In this document: piece by piece, positions 22,906 through 35,446 of the stretch
How the letters are laid out: each line of letters opens with the position of its first letter
Position numbering within the stretch: the stretch's first letter is position 1
Origin: Pseudeuparius sepicola
Lineage: Eukaryota > Arthropoda > Insecta > Coleoptera > Anthribidae
Reading direction: 5' to 3'
Length of the DNA: 64,000 nucleotides
Assembly: GCA_963920635.1 (NCBI GenBank)
Contig: OY987300.1
Span: 81,011,899-81,075,898, forward strand
Made by a program: the position numbers and the translations under genes
Notes under the pieces: generated by a model
What the model was told of the DNA's origin: nothing
Databases searched by the model: none
What the model saw: the letters and a program-made list of their open reading frames with translations, nothing else

Positions 22906-25424
22906 ATATTTTTCGGTTTTCTAATTTTTGGGGGTCAAGTTTTCAACAATTTCTTTCCCGTTTTCCTTTTTAGTAGACCTCCTCCACTGTGTGGTTAAAA
23001 TTTTTTACATCATGACTAAATTTCCCTGTAGAAAGTTTGTTTTTATTTGGAGTATGTAATGTAACAACCGAATTATTTTAGTTTCTGCCAAAGCACTTAC
23101 CACTACTTCTAAATATCCCCATTTTCATGCTAAGCGATGCATTCGTTTAAAACCTTCGCGGATCAATCCAACTGAAACGAAAGGTAACTAAAGTGAAAAA
23201 TCTTGTTCTTTAAAAACTGCGGTTTCTACACGAAAGTTTTATTTCCTATATACCAAAGCCTTATCGCATTTGCCTGGAAAGCAATAATCTATAAAGGGTA
23301 GGTAAATCTCGGTAGCAAGCGACAGAAAACATATAGCAGCCTAAGAGAACATACAATGGGCCCATTTTAAGTATCTCACTCGAAATATTCGCAATTTGGA
23401 CTTCAGGAAGCTGTAATTTAAAATCGAATTTGGCCCCCATTAATTTTCAGATATGCAGTGCTGGGTAGATTGCAGGCATGGGATTATTACGTTTACCAAA
23501 CGCAATTTGGAACTTATGTGTGTATAATTAGCGAGCTAGCTATACGTGTTTACCTACAAACTTTGAGAATGCTGGTGTTAATTGCCCATGGTAACTGATG
23601 AGACCCTACCATCTGTGCAAAGTAATATTTAAAATTTTTAGTTATGTTTTCCTAATCCTGGTCTTATCTAACTCCAGAAAGACTCACTATATTGTTCTCA
23701 AATCGCAGCTGATTCGTCTGGCATCAAAATTAATCAGATCTAACGCCAAATCGCATCAGGAAAATAACGGACACAATGGAGAGGGCTCCATTCCGTGGCA
23801 TTAGCTTAAGCGCCGCGGATGGAACTTTGTCGAATTTAAAGAAAGCGCCTCGCCTTTCGCCTCCGGATCAACGAAACAGGATTAAGGAAAATATCCGTTC
23901 GCGAGAGGGTCTGAAGGCCTGATTTTCACAAAGAACGTGCTGTGGTTCGATACATAATCATTGCTATTACTCACCTGGATACGGCGCGTTGTCAAATCGG
24001 AACTGGCGCAGTCGGTAGGACCGCCAAGAAGTGGCGACTCGATTTAAAGACATTAGAACGATGGGTACGTACGTACAATAATCATTTATTTCGAATGTAA
24101 ATGTACAGATGGGGTTTTAAGTGCTAGGTGATGAGAATGGAATTCGATCGGTACAGGACGCCATTAAGGCACTACAAAGAAGGATCCAAAGTGCGCTTAG
24201 AGAACTTCCGGATGTTTTCAATGGCGCCAGCTGTTTTCCGCGAAATGTCGTCGGGCCAACGGAATTTCCTTTTAAAGTTTTAGTGGGCAATGCAAGGCAA
24301 ACAAACTTAGATTTTTTGAATTTCGAAAAGTTGCGCGCCGTTAAAAACATTTACAAAATATCATGATGGAAATATGTGACCTTAAATGTAATGCAATCAT
24401 TGAATTGCAATCAAATACGAATGGCGATGAAAGGATAATATTAGAAACCATATAATGTTAATTTTAATTTGTTTTTGTTCGTTTTCTTCAAACTGATTGA
24501 TTTATTAGTCCAATCATTCTTGCATACTATTTATAGTTTTACTGAAATCAATAGTGGCATATATTTTTTCAGAGCGAATTTGTTATACATTGACTTTTTA
24601 TTTGTTAAAGCACCCCATTAACAAAAAATTGGAATATTTATTAATAATATAACGAATTGTTATGTACATTTCATAAATGTGTCTTTTTGTATCTCTTGTA
24701 TTTCATTTGATAATATAAATAACAAAGTTTAACAACGAACCAATGTTTTTTAAATGTTTGGTTTCAATCATAAATTTTTTTCTGTTATTCACAAAATCAT
24801 AAACCAATATACATTTTAAGCTATACTTACTCCTAGGCTTTGATTTTTTACAGTCATTTACTAAAGAATAACGTTTATTCTTCACTCAGGTCCTTTGGTC
24901 TCAACTTACGTAGCTACAAAGTATATTTACATTTAATAACTTTTAATAATAACATACTACTTAGTCCGTATACAGTATACATCTTCCAACCCGAACTGTA
25001 TAATTTCCACTGAATAATCTTTGGTGTATCACCCTGTATTTCAATTTGGGGATGTTCTTTAAAATCACATTTACCGAAATCAATATTTTCTCAAGGGAAT
25101 ATGATAACAAAAAATAATGCCTTTAAATTTATGAAAATATAACCAGCCACACCAGCTTGCTCGGATTAAAACATAATTTGGAAATTAACAAAAATATATC
25201 GATGCTTAAAAATGACGTCACATTGGGTTCTGGAGGACACTGATTTTATAACAGCCGGAACGGAAATTGAAAACACAAATTATTTTTAACATTTAGTTAT
25301 TACATTTAGGCAATACGTATTGGCTGTACGGAGTACGATTTTCGGACTTTAATTTATTATTTTTCAACATAGATGTCATGGTATGCAGAGGTTATGCCTT
25401 TGAGATCTACATACCTGACATAGC
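22906..25424. other. No recognisable gene in 2.5 kb
   Basis: It includes a lone TACAGGGAAATTTAGTCATG-type end (inverse, about 22970-23032). An 81-codon frame at 24121-24366 (DENGIRSVQDAIKALQRRI) has reasonable composition but no identity I know and no splice support. Confidence 0.4.
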
Positions 25425-25805
25425 ATTTTTTTGGCGCCCAACGTGGGGCAGTAGAAACATGTTCTATCGTTTTTAACATTATCCTTGCTCAATTCTGTTG
25501 GGTTTGATTTTGGGATAGGTTAGGTTAGACAAAAGAATTAGGTTAGATATAATGGTTACGTTAAATCCTTGTCTATCTATTAATGAAAGCTGAAGGTGGC
25601 GCTCTCAGCCATAAATATTTAGTTTCATTTCTGTCCCTCAATTCCCCATCCTAACCAATGAATAACTTTTGTTAGTAGATAAAGAAGGGTTCGATATAGG
25701 CTATAGCTAACCTAACCTGACTCATATCTAACCTAACAGCACTGAGCAAGAATGATGTAAAAAAACTTCCTGTTATTACTGCCCCACGTTGGGCGCCAAA
25801 AATAA
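25425..25805. repeat. Inverted repeat carrying two tRNA-Lys primer-binding sites
   Basis: TGGCGCCCAACGTGGGGC at 25432-25449 is exactly complementary to the 3-prime end of tRNA-Lys and is a classic primer-binding site of LTR elements. Its perfect inverse lies at 25781-25798. The arms extend outward through GCATTT-T tracts and inward about 110 bp (CTTGCTCA, GGTTAGGTTAG). No gag or pol is seen. It looks like two LTR-PBS junctions head to head, perhaps from autointegration or an aberrant reverse-transcription product. Confidence 0.7.
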
Positions 25806-25920
25806 ATGCAGGGATTTAGACACAGCCTCTGCCCACTTTCGTCTTACAAACGGGTCGTAGCAACGTAGCAACCCCCTACCGCGTATGTACACACTCGACC
25901 GCCGCCCCCGTGTCCTTCCA

Positions 25921-26216
25921 TTACGTCACCGCCGCCGCCAGCACCGCCACCGCCAGCATCCACCTGACGACGCGCCTCGCCGCCCCGCCCGACGCCTGCT
26001 TCGATCTGGCGGCGTCGTCCGCCATGACGCTGCTCGCGATCACCACCTGCGGCTGGACGCCGGCCGCGACGACCCCGACCTCCGGCGCGCCTGCGCACTG
26101 CGCAGGCGGCGCAGGCGCAGACGAGAAGTTCGCCAGGCCCTGACAGCGCAGGCGGTGCTCGCCGAGGCACGCCGAGTAGGCTATGGCGTGTGGGATGTAG
26201 CTCTGATCGAGGGTGC
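25921..26216 (-). CDS. Alkaline phosphatase, last exon with GPI-type tail
   Basis: The exon begins GC at 26216 after the acceptor TTTCCAG. It completes a Gly codon with the upstream exon and reads TLDQSYIPHAIAYSACLGEH, the conserved E/DQSYIPHxxAYxxC block after the last metal ligand of animal alkaline phosphatases. A Ser/Ala/Pro-rich, GC-rich linker follows, then a short basic stretch and the hydrophobic tail WMLAVAVLAAAVT ending at TAA. A small-residue region followed by a hydrophobic end is the usual signal for a GPI anchor, so the enzyme probably sits on the outer cell surface. The exon is far more GC-rich than its surroundings. Long frames on the opposite strand are shadows. Confidence 0.9.
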
Positions 26217-26772
26217 CTGGAAACGGTCGGTAAGTTACGTCGTGGGCCTTGCAAGCTTTGTCCGCGGCGTTTATTCGCTGTTTGTAGATAAACCCTTCGT
26301 CGATTGTTTCGTATACGCCTACGGCGAAAATCCTCGGTGGGCCTACGCTTGTTAGATTGGAGTGAAGCCCCCCCCCCCCCCAACCGCAGACGGTGACCCG
26401 CTGTCACGTGACGCGTGACAAGCTAAGCCGCCCGGCGGTCGTTTATAAAATTAATGATAGTTTCGCACTTCGCTTTAATAGTGTTGGGCGATGGGGAGGC
26501 CTCGGGACCGTGATAAACGATTGCTGCGGTAGGACGCACCGCGGACGCCAATCTTTTAGGAAATAATCGGTCGGCAACACGCGCCCGAACGATATTTTCG
26601 GGCGTCGCCTTCGATGGGAAAAATTCGGAAGGGTTTGCTCCGAAATTCGTTATACGAGAAGAGTTACGAATTTATTCGTGGCTAGGTAAATGTCAGTGCT
26701 ATAATCCTAAGGAGACACATAAATGCTAGTAGGTAATGGGGCTGTTTAGGCACACACCATTGTCTCTTTCTA

Positions 26773-28735
26773 ACTCATATAGCTATCTCTCTTTAGGTGG
26801 TTACCCAAGTAGCACAAATTGTTTTTTCAAAGCTGTAACAGTATCTATACCGCCTTTTATATAGCCTCAAGCTATATAATTAAGAGTTGTAGACAATCTT
26901 TCTGCACTAATAAAATATCAATATACCCAAAAAAAGGCCCCCATTTATACAGCTTTTAAGTTCTATAAAGGGTTATAAAACAAGCTGAAATAGTAATTAA
27001 ATTGCTTCTTTATTACGTCTTTTCAGCCCTTATAAAATATGTTATACAGCCACTAAGAAGGCGTTATTCGGTTATTCTAACGATCTTCTTTTAATTGTTA
27101 TATTAGAGATATTTACATGATACAAACAAGATTTATGACAGCTTAAAAAGTCTATGTCGACGAACAATCTTTTAGAAAATCATTTTTGTAATAAAACTGC
27201 TATATTAAAGCATACAATTTCTATGTTCTCACACTCACAAATAGAAATATGACGACTGTTGAATAACGAAGTAAAATCTGGTACCTAATAAGAATCCGCC
27301 AGAAGACTCTTTTGCCTGTATATTATTAATTTTATTGTTCGCCCTGGACTCGAAATTCATCTGTCAACAAAATTTTATGGTAAAATTACTTATTTTAGTG
27401 CAAAATAACAACTGTGCCTCGAAAATTCCTTGAAATTAATTTAAACAAAAAAATATATATTTTTTATTTTTTCCCGTTTTTTCACAACTCCTGTATTTAA
27501 ATAAATAGCGTTACATATTCTAAATGTATTGTAACTAATTATTATAGCAATAATGCAAAAATTTCCTTCTAACGTTAAAAAAATTATTGAACATATCGAT
27601 ATGGCCGCCCTATCACCTTCTATTCCACTATACAAAATGGATTCTATCAAAAAGGTCACCATACGATCACTTATAAATCGTTTAAAGAGCACTGTTCTGC
27701 ATAAAGGTATCATTTGTTTTATAGCCGCTTATTCAGCAAGTTCATTTTGGGAACTGGCCCAACAAGTAAATAATAATATAACGTGATTTATTAATATTAT
27801 TTTATTTTAACTTTTTCTCTAGATTGTGACTAAATTAAACGCACAAAAAATATTACTTGAGTTGGTTCGATTAAATTAGTAGCTTGAGAGTATTTCACCT
27901 TTCATTTAGAATGTCCACTTTGTTTTAATTTTTTGCAGCACTTCTTTATATTTTATTAAAGAATATTTCAAAAACAAAACCGCGTGTTACTCTTACACTA
28001 ACTTTGAAGCTTATGAGATATAAAAGCTGAAAAAGTACTTTTTACAGTTAAAACATCTGCTGGTATATAGTTCTAAAAGAGCATTTCAACTATATACTTA
28101 CTACAGAAAATATTCTCTTGGTGATAGTTACAAAGCTTTTATACATAATCTATACTAAAGCTATATTTGAAGCTATTTGTCTTTGCTTGCTGAGAAATTA
28201 TACTTTATCACGCTTAAATCTCTATAGTATCCAGCCACAATAAAGCAAAAGTTGGAGTATTAGATTACTTTATAGAATCTATATGCAAGTTTATATAACT
28301 CTTACAAATCTGTTTTACTTATTCTATATAAAAGCTTCTAATACCGCTTTTACGAAGTAAAAATAATGCTATATAAAATGGCGCAATGAAGCACCTTTAT
28401 AAAAATACTGTAAAGTTGTTTTAACAGCAACGTTATTTGGCTAATTTACTGAATAAGCAATTTGGTATCATATATTTCCTTAATATAACCAATTGGCCAT
28501 ATTAATTGCCGCAATATACTTTTTATAAAGTTATAAGCAGAATAGCGCACCGAATGTGCTACTTGGGTAAGAACGCAATCTGCATTACCGACCGTAGTGC
28601 GCCACGCACAATATACACTTGGAACGTCATGGAACTCCATGGAATAACATGGAATGCCTTCCAAGTGTATGTTGAGTCAGATTGCGTACCTAATCATCTA
28701 GAGAGAGAGATAGCCATATCATTATATGAGTTAGA
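26773..28735. mobile_element. Inverted-repeat element inside the last alkaline phosphatase intron
   Basis: Inner ends are TTACCCAAGTAGCAC (about 26811) and its inverse GTGCTACTTGGGTAA (28557-28571). Subterminal blocks with TTACAGTAT and TTTTATATAGC also mirror each other. Outside lies a second inverted pair, ACTCATATAGCTATCTCTCT against its inverse near 28705-28735. A smaller hairpin (ACGCAATCTG...CAGATTGCGT, about 28573-28690) sits between the two pairs on the right. The interior is AT-rich and repeats AGCTATATA-like words. Superfamily unknown. Confidence 0.6.
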
Positions 28736-28758
28736 CGGAGATAATGATACCTACTAAC

Positions 28759-28986
28759 CTGCAAAGAGCGTAGTTGCCATAGGTCCAAGGGCGTACACAG
28801 GCACATCTTCACCGCCATGCGTGGCCCACTGTCTCGGCGCCGCAGCCGCGTTCACCTGGTTCTTGTCCCTCCATGCCGCGCTAGTGTTCAGTGGCGCTAT
28901 CCTAGGAGCGGCCCAACCCGGACCGTTCCCGTACAACATCACTGTATACGGTTGACCGTCAACATCGGACACCTTGTTGTCGGCAC
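28759..28986 (-). CDS. Alkaline phosphatase, penultimate exon
   Basis: It begins GT after a pyrimidine-rich acceptor (CTTCTTACAG) and ends GCAG/GTTAGT. Phase 1 at both borders joins cleanly to both neighbours. It reads GADNKVSDVDGQPYTVMLYG, NGPGW and later ATHGGEDVPVYALGPMATT. The His of THGGEDV is the conserved zinc ligand near the C-terminus of alkaline phosphatases, and the LYGNGPGW block is shared by insect members. The intron to the upstream exon is only 60 bp (28987-29046); the one to the last exon is 2542 bp because of an inserted element. Confidence 0.93.
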
Positions 28987-29046
28987 CTGTAAGAAGAAGA
29001 ACCAATATGTGGTTGCGTCGGTGTTGGTCGGACCGCAGATCCCTAC

Positions 29047-29241
29047 CTAAGATGGGGTGTCCGCGTGGTGTGGCTTGTCCACCAAAAGTAACCACGTGTG
29101 AATGATCGGAGGTGACTACCACCAGTGTCTCCGTGGGGTTGACCATGGCCAGTGCTGCCAGCAAAGCCGTTTCCATGGCCAGCGTTTCGTCTAGGGCTCT
29201 ATACGCGTTGTTGTAGTGATGGCCGTGGTCTATTCTACCGC
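29047..29241 (-). CDS. Alkaline phosphatase, catalytic metal-site exon
   Basis: The exon starts after TTTGTTTCAG and reads GGRIDHGHHYNNAYRALDET, then TLVVVTSDHSHVVTFGG and HPIL. In the family, Asp and His of RIDHGHH and Asp-His-x-His of TSDHSH bind the two zinc ions that hydrolyse phosphate monoesters; all are present. The exon is 195 bp, phase 1 at both ends. The upstream exons, with the nucleophilic Ser, are not recognised here and probably lie beyond 31915 or outside the window. The gene looks functional in this part. Confidence 0.95.
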
Positions 29242-30127
29242 CTGAAACAAACAACGCACACTTATTGATGCTCAACGCGCAACCATATAAATTATTCGAG
29301 ATGTTTATAATGATACGGTTTCCAACATTGTTCGGGATCTCCCAAAGTAATCCGATTGCCGTAACCTACAAATTACTATTAATCCGCCGCCGAGTGCAAC
29401 CCGCATTCCTTTATACGTCCGCCGCCAGAGAGGCGGACATTGTTGCCGGATTCCGTTGGCCAATTACCAACGGCCCGGTAATAATGAATGGGGAAATGTT
29501 GGCCCAACATTAGGCCATTACAGGCGAGTCTGTTGGAGGTAGAATCTGCGGAATATATCCGCGTAGATTGTTCGGTGATGTTTGGGGAATTGAAAGGTAC
29601 AATGTAGTATTACACACCATGTGAAGAAATTCGATTTGCCCTTCGGCGATTTCAGAAGCTTTGGCCCCCACTATCGCTACCTATCGTTGTGGCTAACTCT
29701 ACGCTAAAGACTGTCGCACACGGTGAGAGGGTACAAGCATCCTACCCAGGCCCGTAGCCAGGTTCAATATTTAGGGGGGGGGGGGCAACAATATTTTTTG
29801 AGGGGGCGGGGCGAGATTTGACCATAATTTCAAAATACAAAAAAAGAAAAAAGGGAAAGTAGCAATTTTTATGTTTATTTAAAAGAAACAAACTGATAAC
29901 AAAAAAATATTTTCTTTCTTCTTCATAACAGAAAAAAATCTAATGCGAATACTAAATGTATTCGTAGGTATCACAAACTTAACTCAGCCTCAGCACCAGT
30001 TATGATATAAAAAATACAAAAAATAAACAAAGTATTAAGTAGGTATGTATACTACTACCACATATCTACTTATTTTAAACAAAAAACCTACTACCATATA
30101 AGATAATTCATATAAGAATACCCTATA

Positions 30128-31025
30128 CAGTGTGGTCATTTAAGTGTGCAGCATATGGGATTTTTTTTATTAATTGCACAACGAAAATACAAATATTCCC
30201 GAAAGTTGGTGCATTTTCGATAATCATATTAGGTGTACTTGGAATGGTTGCTAGTCAAACAGCATACAGGGTAGGTCAAAAACTATAAAAAATTTACAAG
30301 AGTAAAGTACCCTTATTTAAAAAAATTCAGCAAAATTTTATTAAGAAAAGTTGTCTAGAATTAAAAGTTATGCCTAAATACCAAGACATAGCTTCCTAAC
30401 AAAACAAAATATTTTTTTGAAAAACATTAATAATCTCCAAAAAAAAAATGTGTTTTAATATTCACCATAAACAATTTCGTAAATCAATTTCGCATAACTT
30501 TGTTCGAATTCAAGCATATTTGTAAAATTAACTTAGATTTTTAATTTTTTAGGGAATCACAAAATTCATGTTTTTTGCAACGATATTAAACAAAACTTTA
30601 AAATTTCGCAAAAATTCTTCTAAACAAGGTAAAACATTAGTAATAATAATATGTATATTAAGAAACTCTCATTTAAGGTGCAAAAATTTTTATTGTAAAT
30701 TATTTTATTAAGAAACTGTGGAAATTAATTGACGAAAAAATTTTTTTCTTAGGAGGCTATGTTTTGGTATTTAGGCATAGCTTTTAATTCTAAACAACTT
30801 TTCTTAATAACCTTTTGCTGAATTTTTGAAATAAGGGTAGGTATTTTACTCTTGTACAATTTTTATATTTTTTCACCTACCCTGTATGCTGTTTAACTTG
30901 CAACCATTCTAAGTGCACCTAATATGATTATTGAACATGCGTCAACTTTCGGCAATGTCTGTATTTTGGTTATGCAATTAACAAAAAAAAAGTCTCATAT
31001 GTTGCACACTTAAATGACCACACTG
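30128..31025. mobile_element. Nested foldback inside the hAT element
   Basis: Outer ends CAGTGTGGTCATTTAAGTGT with TA flanks. Inside both arms there is a second boundary, TACAGGGTAGGTCAAAAA (about 30265 and inverse near 30890). Nothing coding. Confidence 0.82.
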
Positions 31026-31185
31026 TATGTATCTTAAAAGTGAATTAAAATAATTGTAATTTTCTATTTTTTTATTGTTAAATTTTTGTACAAATAAATC
31101 ACAATTAATTTGAGGGGCCTGTTTGCTTTCAAACGCTAAATATACCAAGTTTGCGTATATTGATGTATCGTTGCAACAATAGGTA

Positions 31186-31521
31186 CAGGGTGTCCCACCG
31201 AAAGTTTTCATTCCACCCCCCCCTTAACTTGTCGGTTTTTGAAGTTAGAAAACAAGTTTCCAGCAAAAATTGTACATAATAATGTAAAGTTTTTTGTGGT
31301 GATAGTGGATGTTATACAAAAAAAATATAATAATATTTAGGGTGTCCTATTAAAAAAAAATATATGTCTGCTGCAACTTTACAGAACACCCTGTATAATA
31401 TTTACTGTCGCTACAAAAAACCTTACATTATTGCCTATAATTTTTGTGTGAACCTTTTTTTCTAACTGCAAAAATTAACAATAAGTTAAGGGGGTGGCAA
31501 TAATTTTCGGTGGGCACTCTG
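31186..31521. mobile_element. Foldback MITE, 336 bp, inside the hAT element
   Basis: Ends CAGGGTGTCCCACCGAAAGT and the inverse of CAGAGTGCCCACCGAAAA, TA flanks, with the CCCCCTTAACTTGT block shared with 4849-5752. Confidence 0.8.
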
Positions 31522-31923
31522 TACCTAGGTAGTAATAGTTGTCAATTGGTTGATTTCAAGTTGGTCCAAAAGTTAAGCATGAACTGAATTAACTGAATTA
31601 TTAAAAAGGCAGTATTATGAATAACAATGCTACTTACTTACAGTCAAAAGCACGAATGTAAAACCCTGCGTCATCGGTAGCGAAAATCTTTAAATTTCAT
31701 TTACGGGCAATTATCGTCGGTTGCCATATTTTCTTTATATCGGGAACCATGCGTAATAAGTAGTATTTTGTCTACTGCCCTATATTAATACCCTAGAAAA
31801 GAACAATTTGCGCCAGTTGCAGGGTAGTGGGTGGCGTAAGCGCTAGAGGGGGCAACAATTTTCCCCAGAGGGGGCATTGCCCCCTCTGCCCCCCCCCCCC
31901 CTAGCTACGGGCCCGATCCTACC

Positions 31924-34165
31924 AATTGATTGTTCTCTTATCTGCTGGCAAACGCCAAAACCGTCCAGCATTAACTACTTTGGTAAAACGTAATACATGA
32001 ACTTGTTGACAATAATTACACAGTGTTATCGGTATTTTAAAGCGGGAATGTTATTATTTGTGATACAGAATATAATATACTGTCTGAATATATAGTTAAA
32101 ACTTTCCACGGGAATAAATAGAGGCTCATTAAAGTGAAAATTGGAAAACCGGGAACTTTCCGAAACAGAGGTCGGCTTATACCAGGTCCGTAATTAGTGC
32201 ATTGCCGGCCAAACTCGCTTTATTGCCTTCACTAGTCTTTCCCTTGTCCCCTATTCGACTTTAGTTTTATATCTGGGATTACAGTTTATGGGTTTTTGAC
32301 GAATTACGTTTACCGAAATATAAAAAAACTGTGCCACAGCGTGGGCACGATCTTTTATACCAGAATTAGCATTTCAGTTTAATCAGTTTCGGTTTAATCT
32401 CGGGTTCTAAAACATTTCGCACCCCTAAGCAAAACACAAAGTGTAGACCCGAATCGCTCGATGTAAATTTTAATTCGCAGTTCCCAATTTATAAAAGCAA
32501 AGATACTGAAAACCGCGCGAGTTTTCTTTGTGAGATATATTGGGAAGTTACCCTCAAAGATATCAAAACATGTTTTCCCCCAATTAGCATGGATATATCT
32601 CGCTCAAACAAATTCCAATAATGCCTTCTCGAGAGGGGCCTTCTCCGATGTAGTTAATTGGGGGGTATACCTAGTAATTTGGCGTTTCGTTCGTATTTTA
32701 GGGGTACATAATTTACTTTTTTGTGGGGGTTCTTTTCTTGCGTTGCCCAATAAGCTGTGAGATAAGGGAATGATATAATGGCAGACGCTGAGCATTTTTC
32801 GATATAATTTTTATCACTACATGCCTGTGTATTTTAAGCCGGTCGTGATACTACCCTCAATTTCTATTTGGTAGTGTCAAGGTCGAATATCGTCTCCTTC
32901 GCAATTTAAATTTCAGAATATTTATGAGTCCACCACACTTTCCCTGCTTTCGATATCACTTAAAGGTTGTCGGAGATCCTCCAGAGTCTACCCCCATTAT
33001 ACAGGACGATCTTTTCGTCGTTCAACGCTAGGCCCCATAAATTTACATACTGAACGCGGTTTGTGCCAATTTCAAATTTCCCCCGGAATTTTTTTCAGCC
33101 CGTGGGGGCCGGCATAGCATTATGCAAATGGGGCCTAATTCGATACTTAATCCGGCACTGCGAGGCGAGAGAAAGGAGGGAATAAATTATTTCTATATTT
33201 CCCATACCTACTACATTTTTTACGGGTTTTCGATGAAAGAAAAAAACCGCAGAGACAAATCTGCATTTGATAATGGAATAGGGAATTTGAAATTGATTTA
33301 ATAAATGCTTTTTCTTGAAATCGGCAGTGAAGTGTCTCGAACTCGTCGTTAAAAGCTCTGAAATCGGCACTGAAGTAGCCCATTATTGTACGATTTTTTC
33401 AACAAGTAGGCCTTGGTGAGATTGGTGAGATGTAAACATCAAACTTCAGACGCGGAGCCATCGCCCGTCAAAAGTGACCAAATATTCAAAACCCGGCCAA
33501 TAAACCTATAGCAGCGCAATCTTTCATTATAAATATTTTAGTAGGTTTGAATATCAATCTATTATTTATGGAGGCTGCACAACAGGCAGCAGTTTAAAGT
33601 TTCTGTTGGGAAGCGCCGTGCCTCGTCATACTTGACCTAGGTAGAGCGATCGTCAAAGTCAAGCAACGCCGTGCGCAGTCGGAAAAATTAGAACTACCTA
33701 CCTACTTATCGTTAAATTTACAAAATAGAATAGGCATAAATAACAGAAAATTGATAAAAAAGGCAATTTGCCTGAAATCCTGGCTTTAGACGTAGCTCTA
33801 ACCGTTTTGTCGCATGAGGCCTTCAAAGTCGAAATTCGGCTTTCACCATCAATTAATTAATATATTGTAGGTGACGTTTTTGAAGTGTTGGCTCCGTTTC
33901 ATTTCATTTCATTATGACACTAATAAATGGCCATATAGAAGTCAAAATCGGAAAAAGCTCAGCATCGACCGTTTTTTCATTCCTTCATTATACTCCCCTT
34001 ATCTCGTAGCTTTACTGGGCGTCTAAAAGAACCCCACAAGAAAGTAAATTATGTACCACCGAAAAAGACGAACGAGACGCCAATTACTTACTACCCCCAA
34101 TTAACTACATCTGAAAAAGTTAAGATAAACCCACCCCGAATTGGCCTTATTCGAATCTTCTTGCG
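31924..34165. other. No gene; part of an old inverted duplication
   Basis: Blocks at about 32385-32490 and 32640-32800 recur inverted at about 35340-35440 and 33950-34110. The segment at 33310-33690 is a single copy of the tandem unit at 13852-14965. No exon of the phosphatase was recognised. Confidence 0.55.
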
Positions 34166-35262
34166 AGATATTCCATTTGAAATGGAAGCACCCACGAATT
34201 TTTTTATTTTTTATCCGATTTTTGCCGGGTGATAAGTCGCAAAAAACTCTACTTTGGTGCAAAATTTCAAGGCCTACTACGATTTTTTTTAGTAAAAAAA
34301 AATGACTTAATACCATTTATAGATTTTTTTATTTAAAATCTCACACCTCAGTGTTGATCAGAACCCCTAAACACCAAATTTGAACAAAAAATATACAGGA
34401 AGTTCCATTCTGCGGGTTGTCAAAATTGAGCAAAATAGGAATTTTAAAGACATCTGTCAAGTCAAGTGTGCCATGGAATCCACTTAGAACAGTTGGGTGG
34501 TCAACAAGGCCACTTAAAGTGTTGGTGTGTAAAGATCCAATAGAATATATACAGGGTGTCTTTCTCTGTGCCATCTCAAAATACTGAATTTTTTTGGGTC
34601 AAAAATCGAGTAGATATGTATATCATATCAAAACCGCCTCGGACACTATAAACGAACTTATTCTAAAAATACAGAAGCCTGAGTGTCCATATGAGTTAAG
34701 GTGGCTGGTGTGACACAACAGGAAACGCACAGAAATTGTGTCATTTTAGACAGTGACTTTATTGAGAAAGGTAAAATAATTTAAATTGTTTTTTATTTAT
34801 TGGTTGGCATTTTGTAAAGGAATAAATTACTTTTGTGTTTAGTAATGTTTTTCAATAATTCCAGAGCACTTTTGAGTAGTCCTGTTGATCATTCAACTGT
34901 TTTGAGGGGATTCCACGACACAATTGACTCGCCAGGTGCCTTTAAAATTCCCATTTTGCTCATCTTTGGAACCCTGTACAATAGAACTCCCTGCATATTT
35001 TTTGTTCAAATTTGGTATGTGGGGTTTTTTGGGTGTCCTGATTAACGCTGTGGTGTCAGATTTTAAATAAAAAAATCGCTAAATGGTTTTCGTCATTTTT
35101 ATACTACAAAAAAATTTGTAGTAGGTCTTGAAAATTGAGATTAAGACCTGAAATTTTGCAACAAAGTAAAGAGTTTTTTGTGACCTACCTTCAGAAAAAA
35201 AAACGGCTAAAATCGGATGAAATTTACGTGGGTGCTTCCATTTCAAATGGGCCATCCTGTAT
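34166..35262. mobile_element. Palindromic element, copy B of the shared-core family
   Basis: Foldback with outer arms built on CCATTTGAAATGGAAGCACC and the GTAGTAGGCCTTGAAA-like block, and the same core as copy A. The left end has lost the CAGGATGGCC tip that the right end keeps. It interrupts one arm of the inverted duplication. Confidence 0.8.
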
Positions 35263-35446
35263 ATTATAGATGATATTCATGCTAATAATTCGGGGAAAAG
35301 ATGTTCCTCAGAAATGGAACTCATCGGTTCTCGGAATGTTTGCTTTGAATTAAAATTTACATGGAAAGATTCCGGTCTACACTCTGTGTTTTGCGTAGGG
35401 GTTCAAAATGTTTCATAGAAGCAAGGATTAAACCCCAAACTGACTA

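Larger units (their letters stand above)
29747..31915. mobile_element. hAT-type element in an alkaline phosphatase intron
   Basis: Ends are CAGGCCCGTAGCCAGG with a G-run and the inverse of CGGGCCCGTAGCTAGGGGG. A perfect 8-bp duplication, ATCCTACC, flanks it (29739-29746 and 31916-31923), as hAT transposases leave. The 2169-bp interior has no transposase that I can see and hosts two further foldbacks. It lies just upstream of the zinc-site exon of the phosphatase, on the intron side. Confidence 0.9.

Noticed and set aside
25510..25740. Interstitial telomere (TTAGG repeats)
   Set aside because: AGGTTAGGTTAG words occur only two or three times in a row and belong to the arms of the inverted repeat.
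25885..26355. 156-codon plus-strand frame, His/Arg-rich, with a 187-codon frame on the opposite strand
   Set aside because: Both are shadows of the GC-rich last exon of alkaline phosphatase, whose true frame joins cleanly to its neighbour exon.
29747..31915. Autonomous hAT transposon
   Set aside because: Target duplications and ends are clear, but no transposase segment can be read inside.
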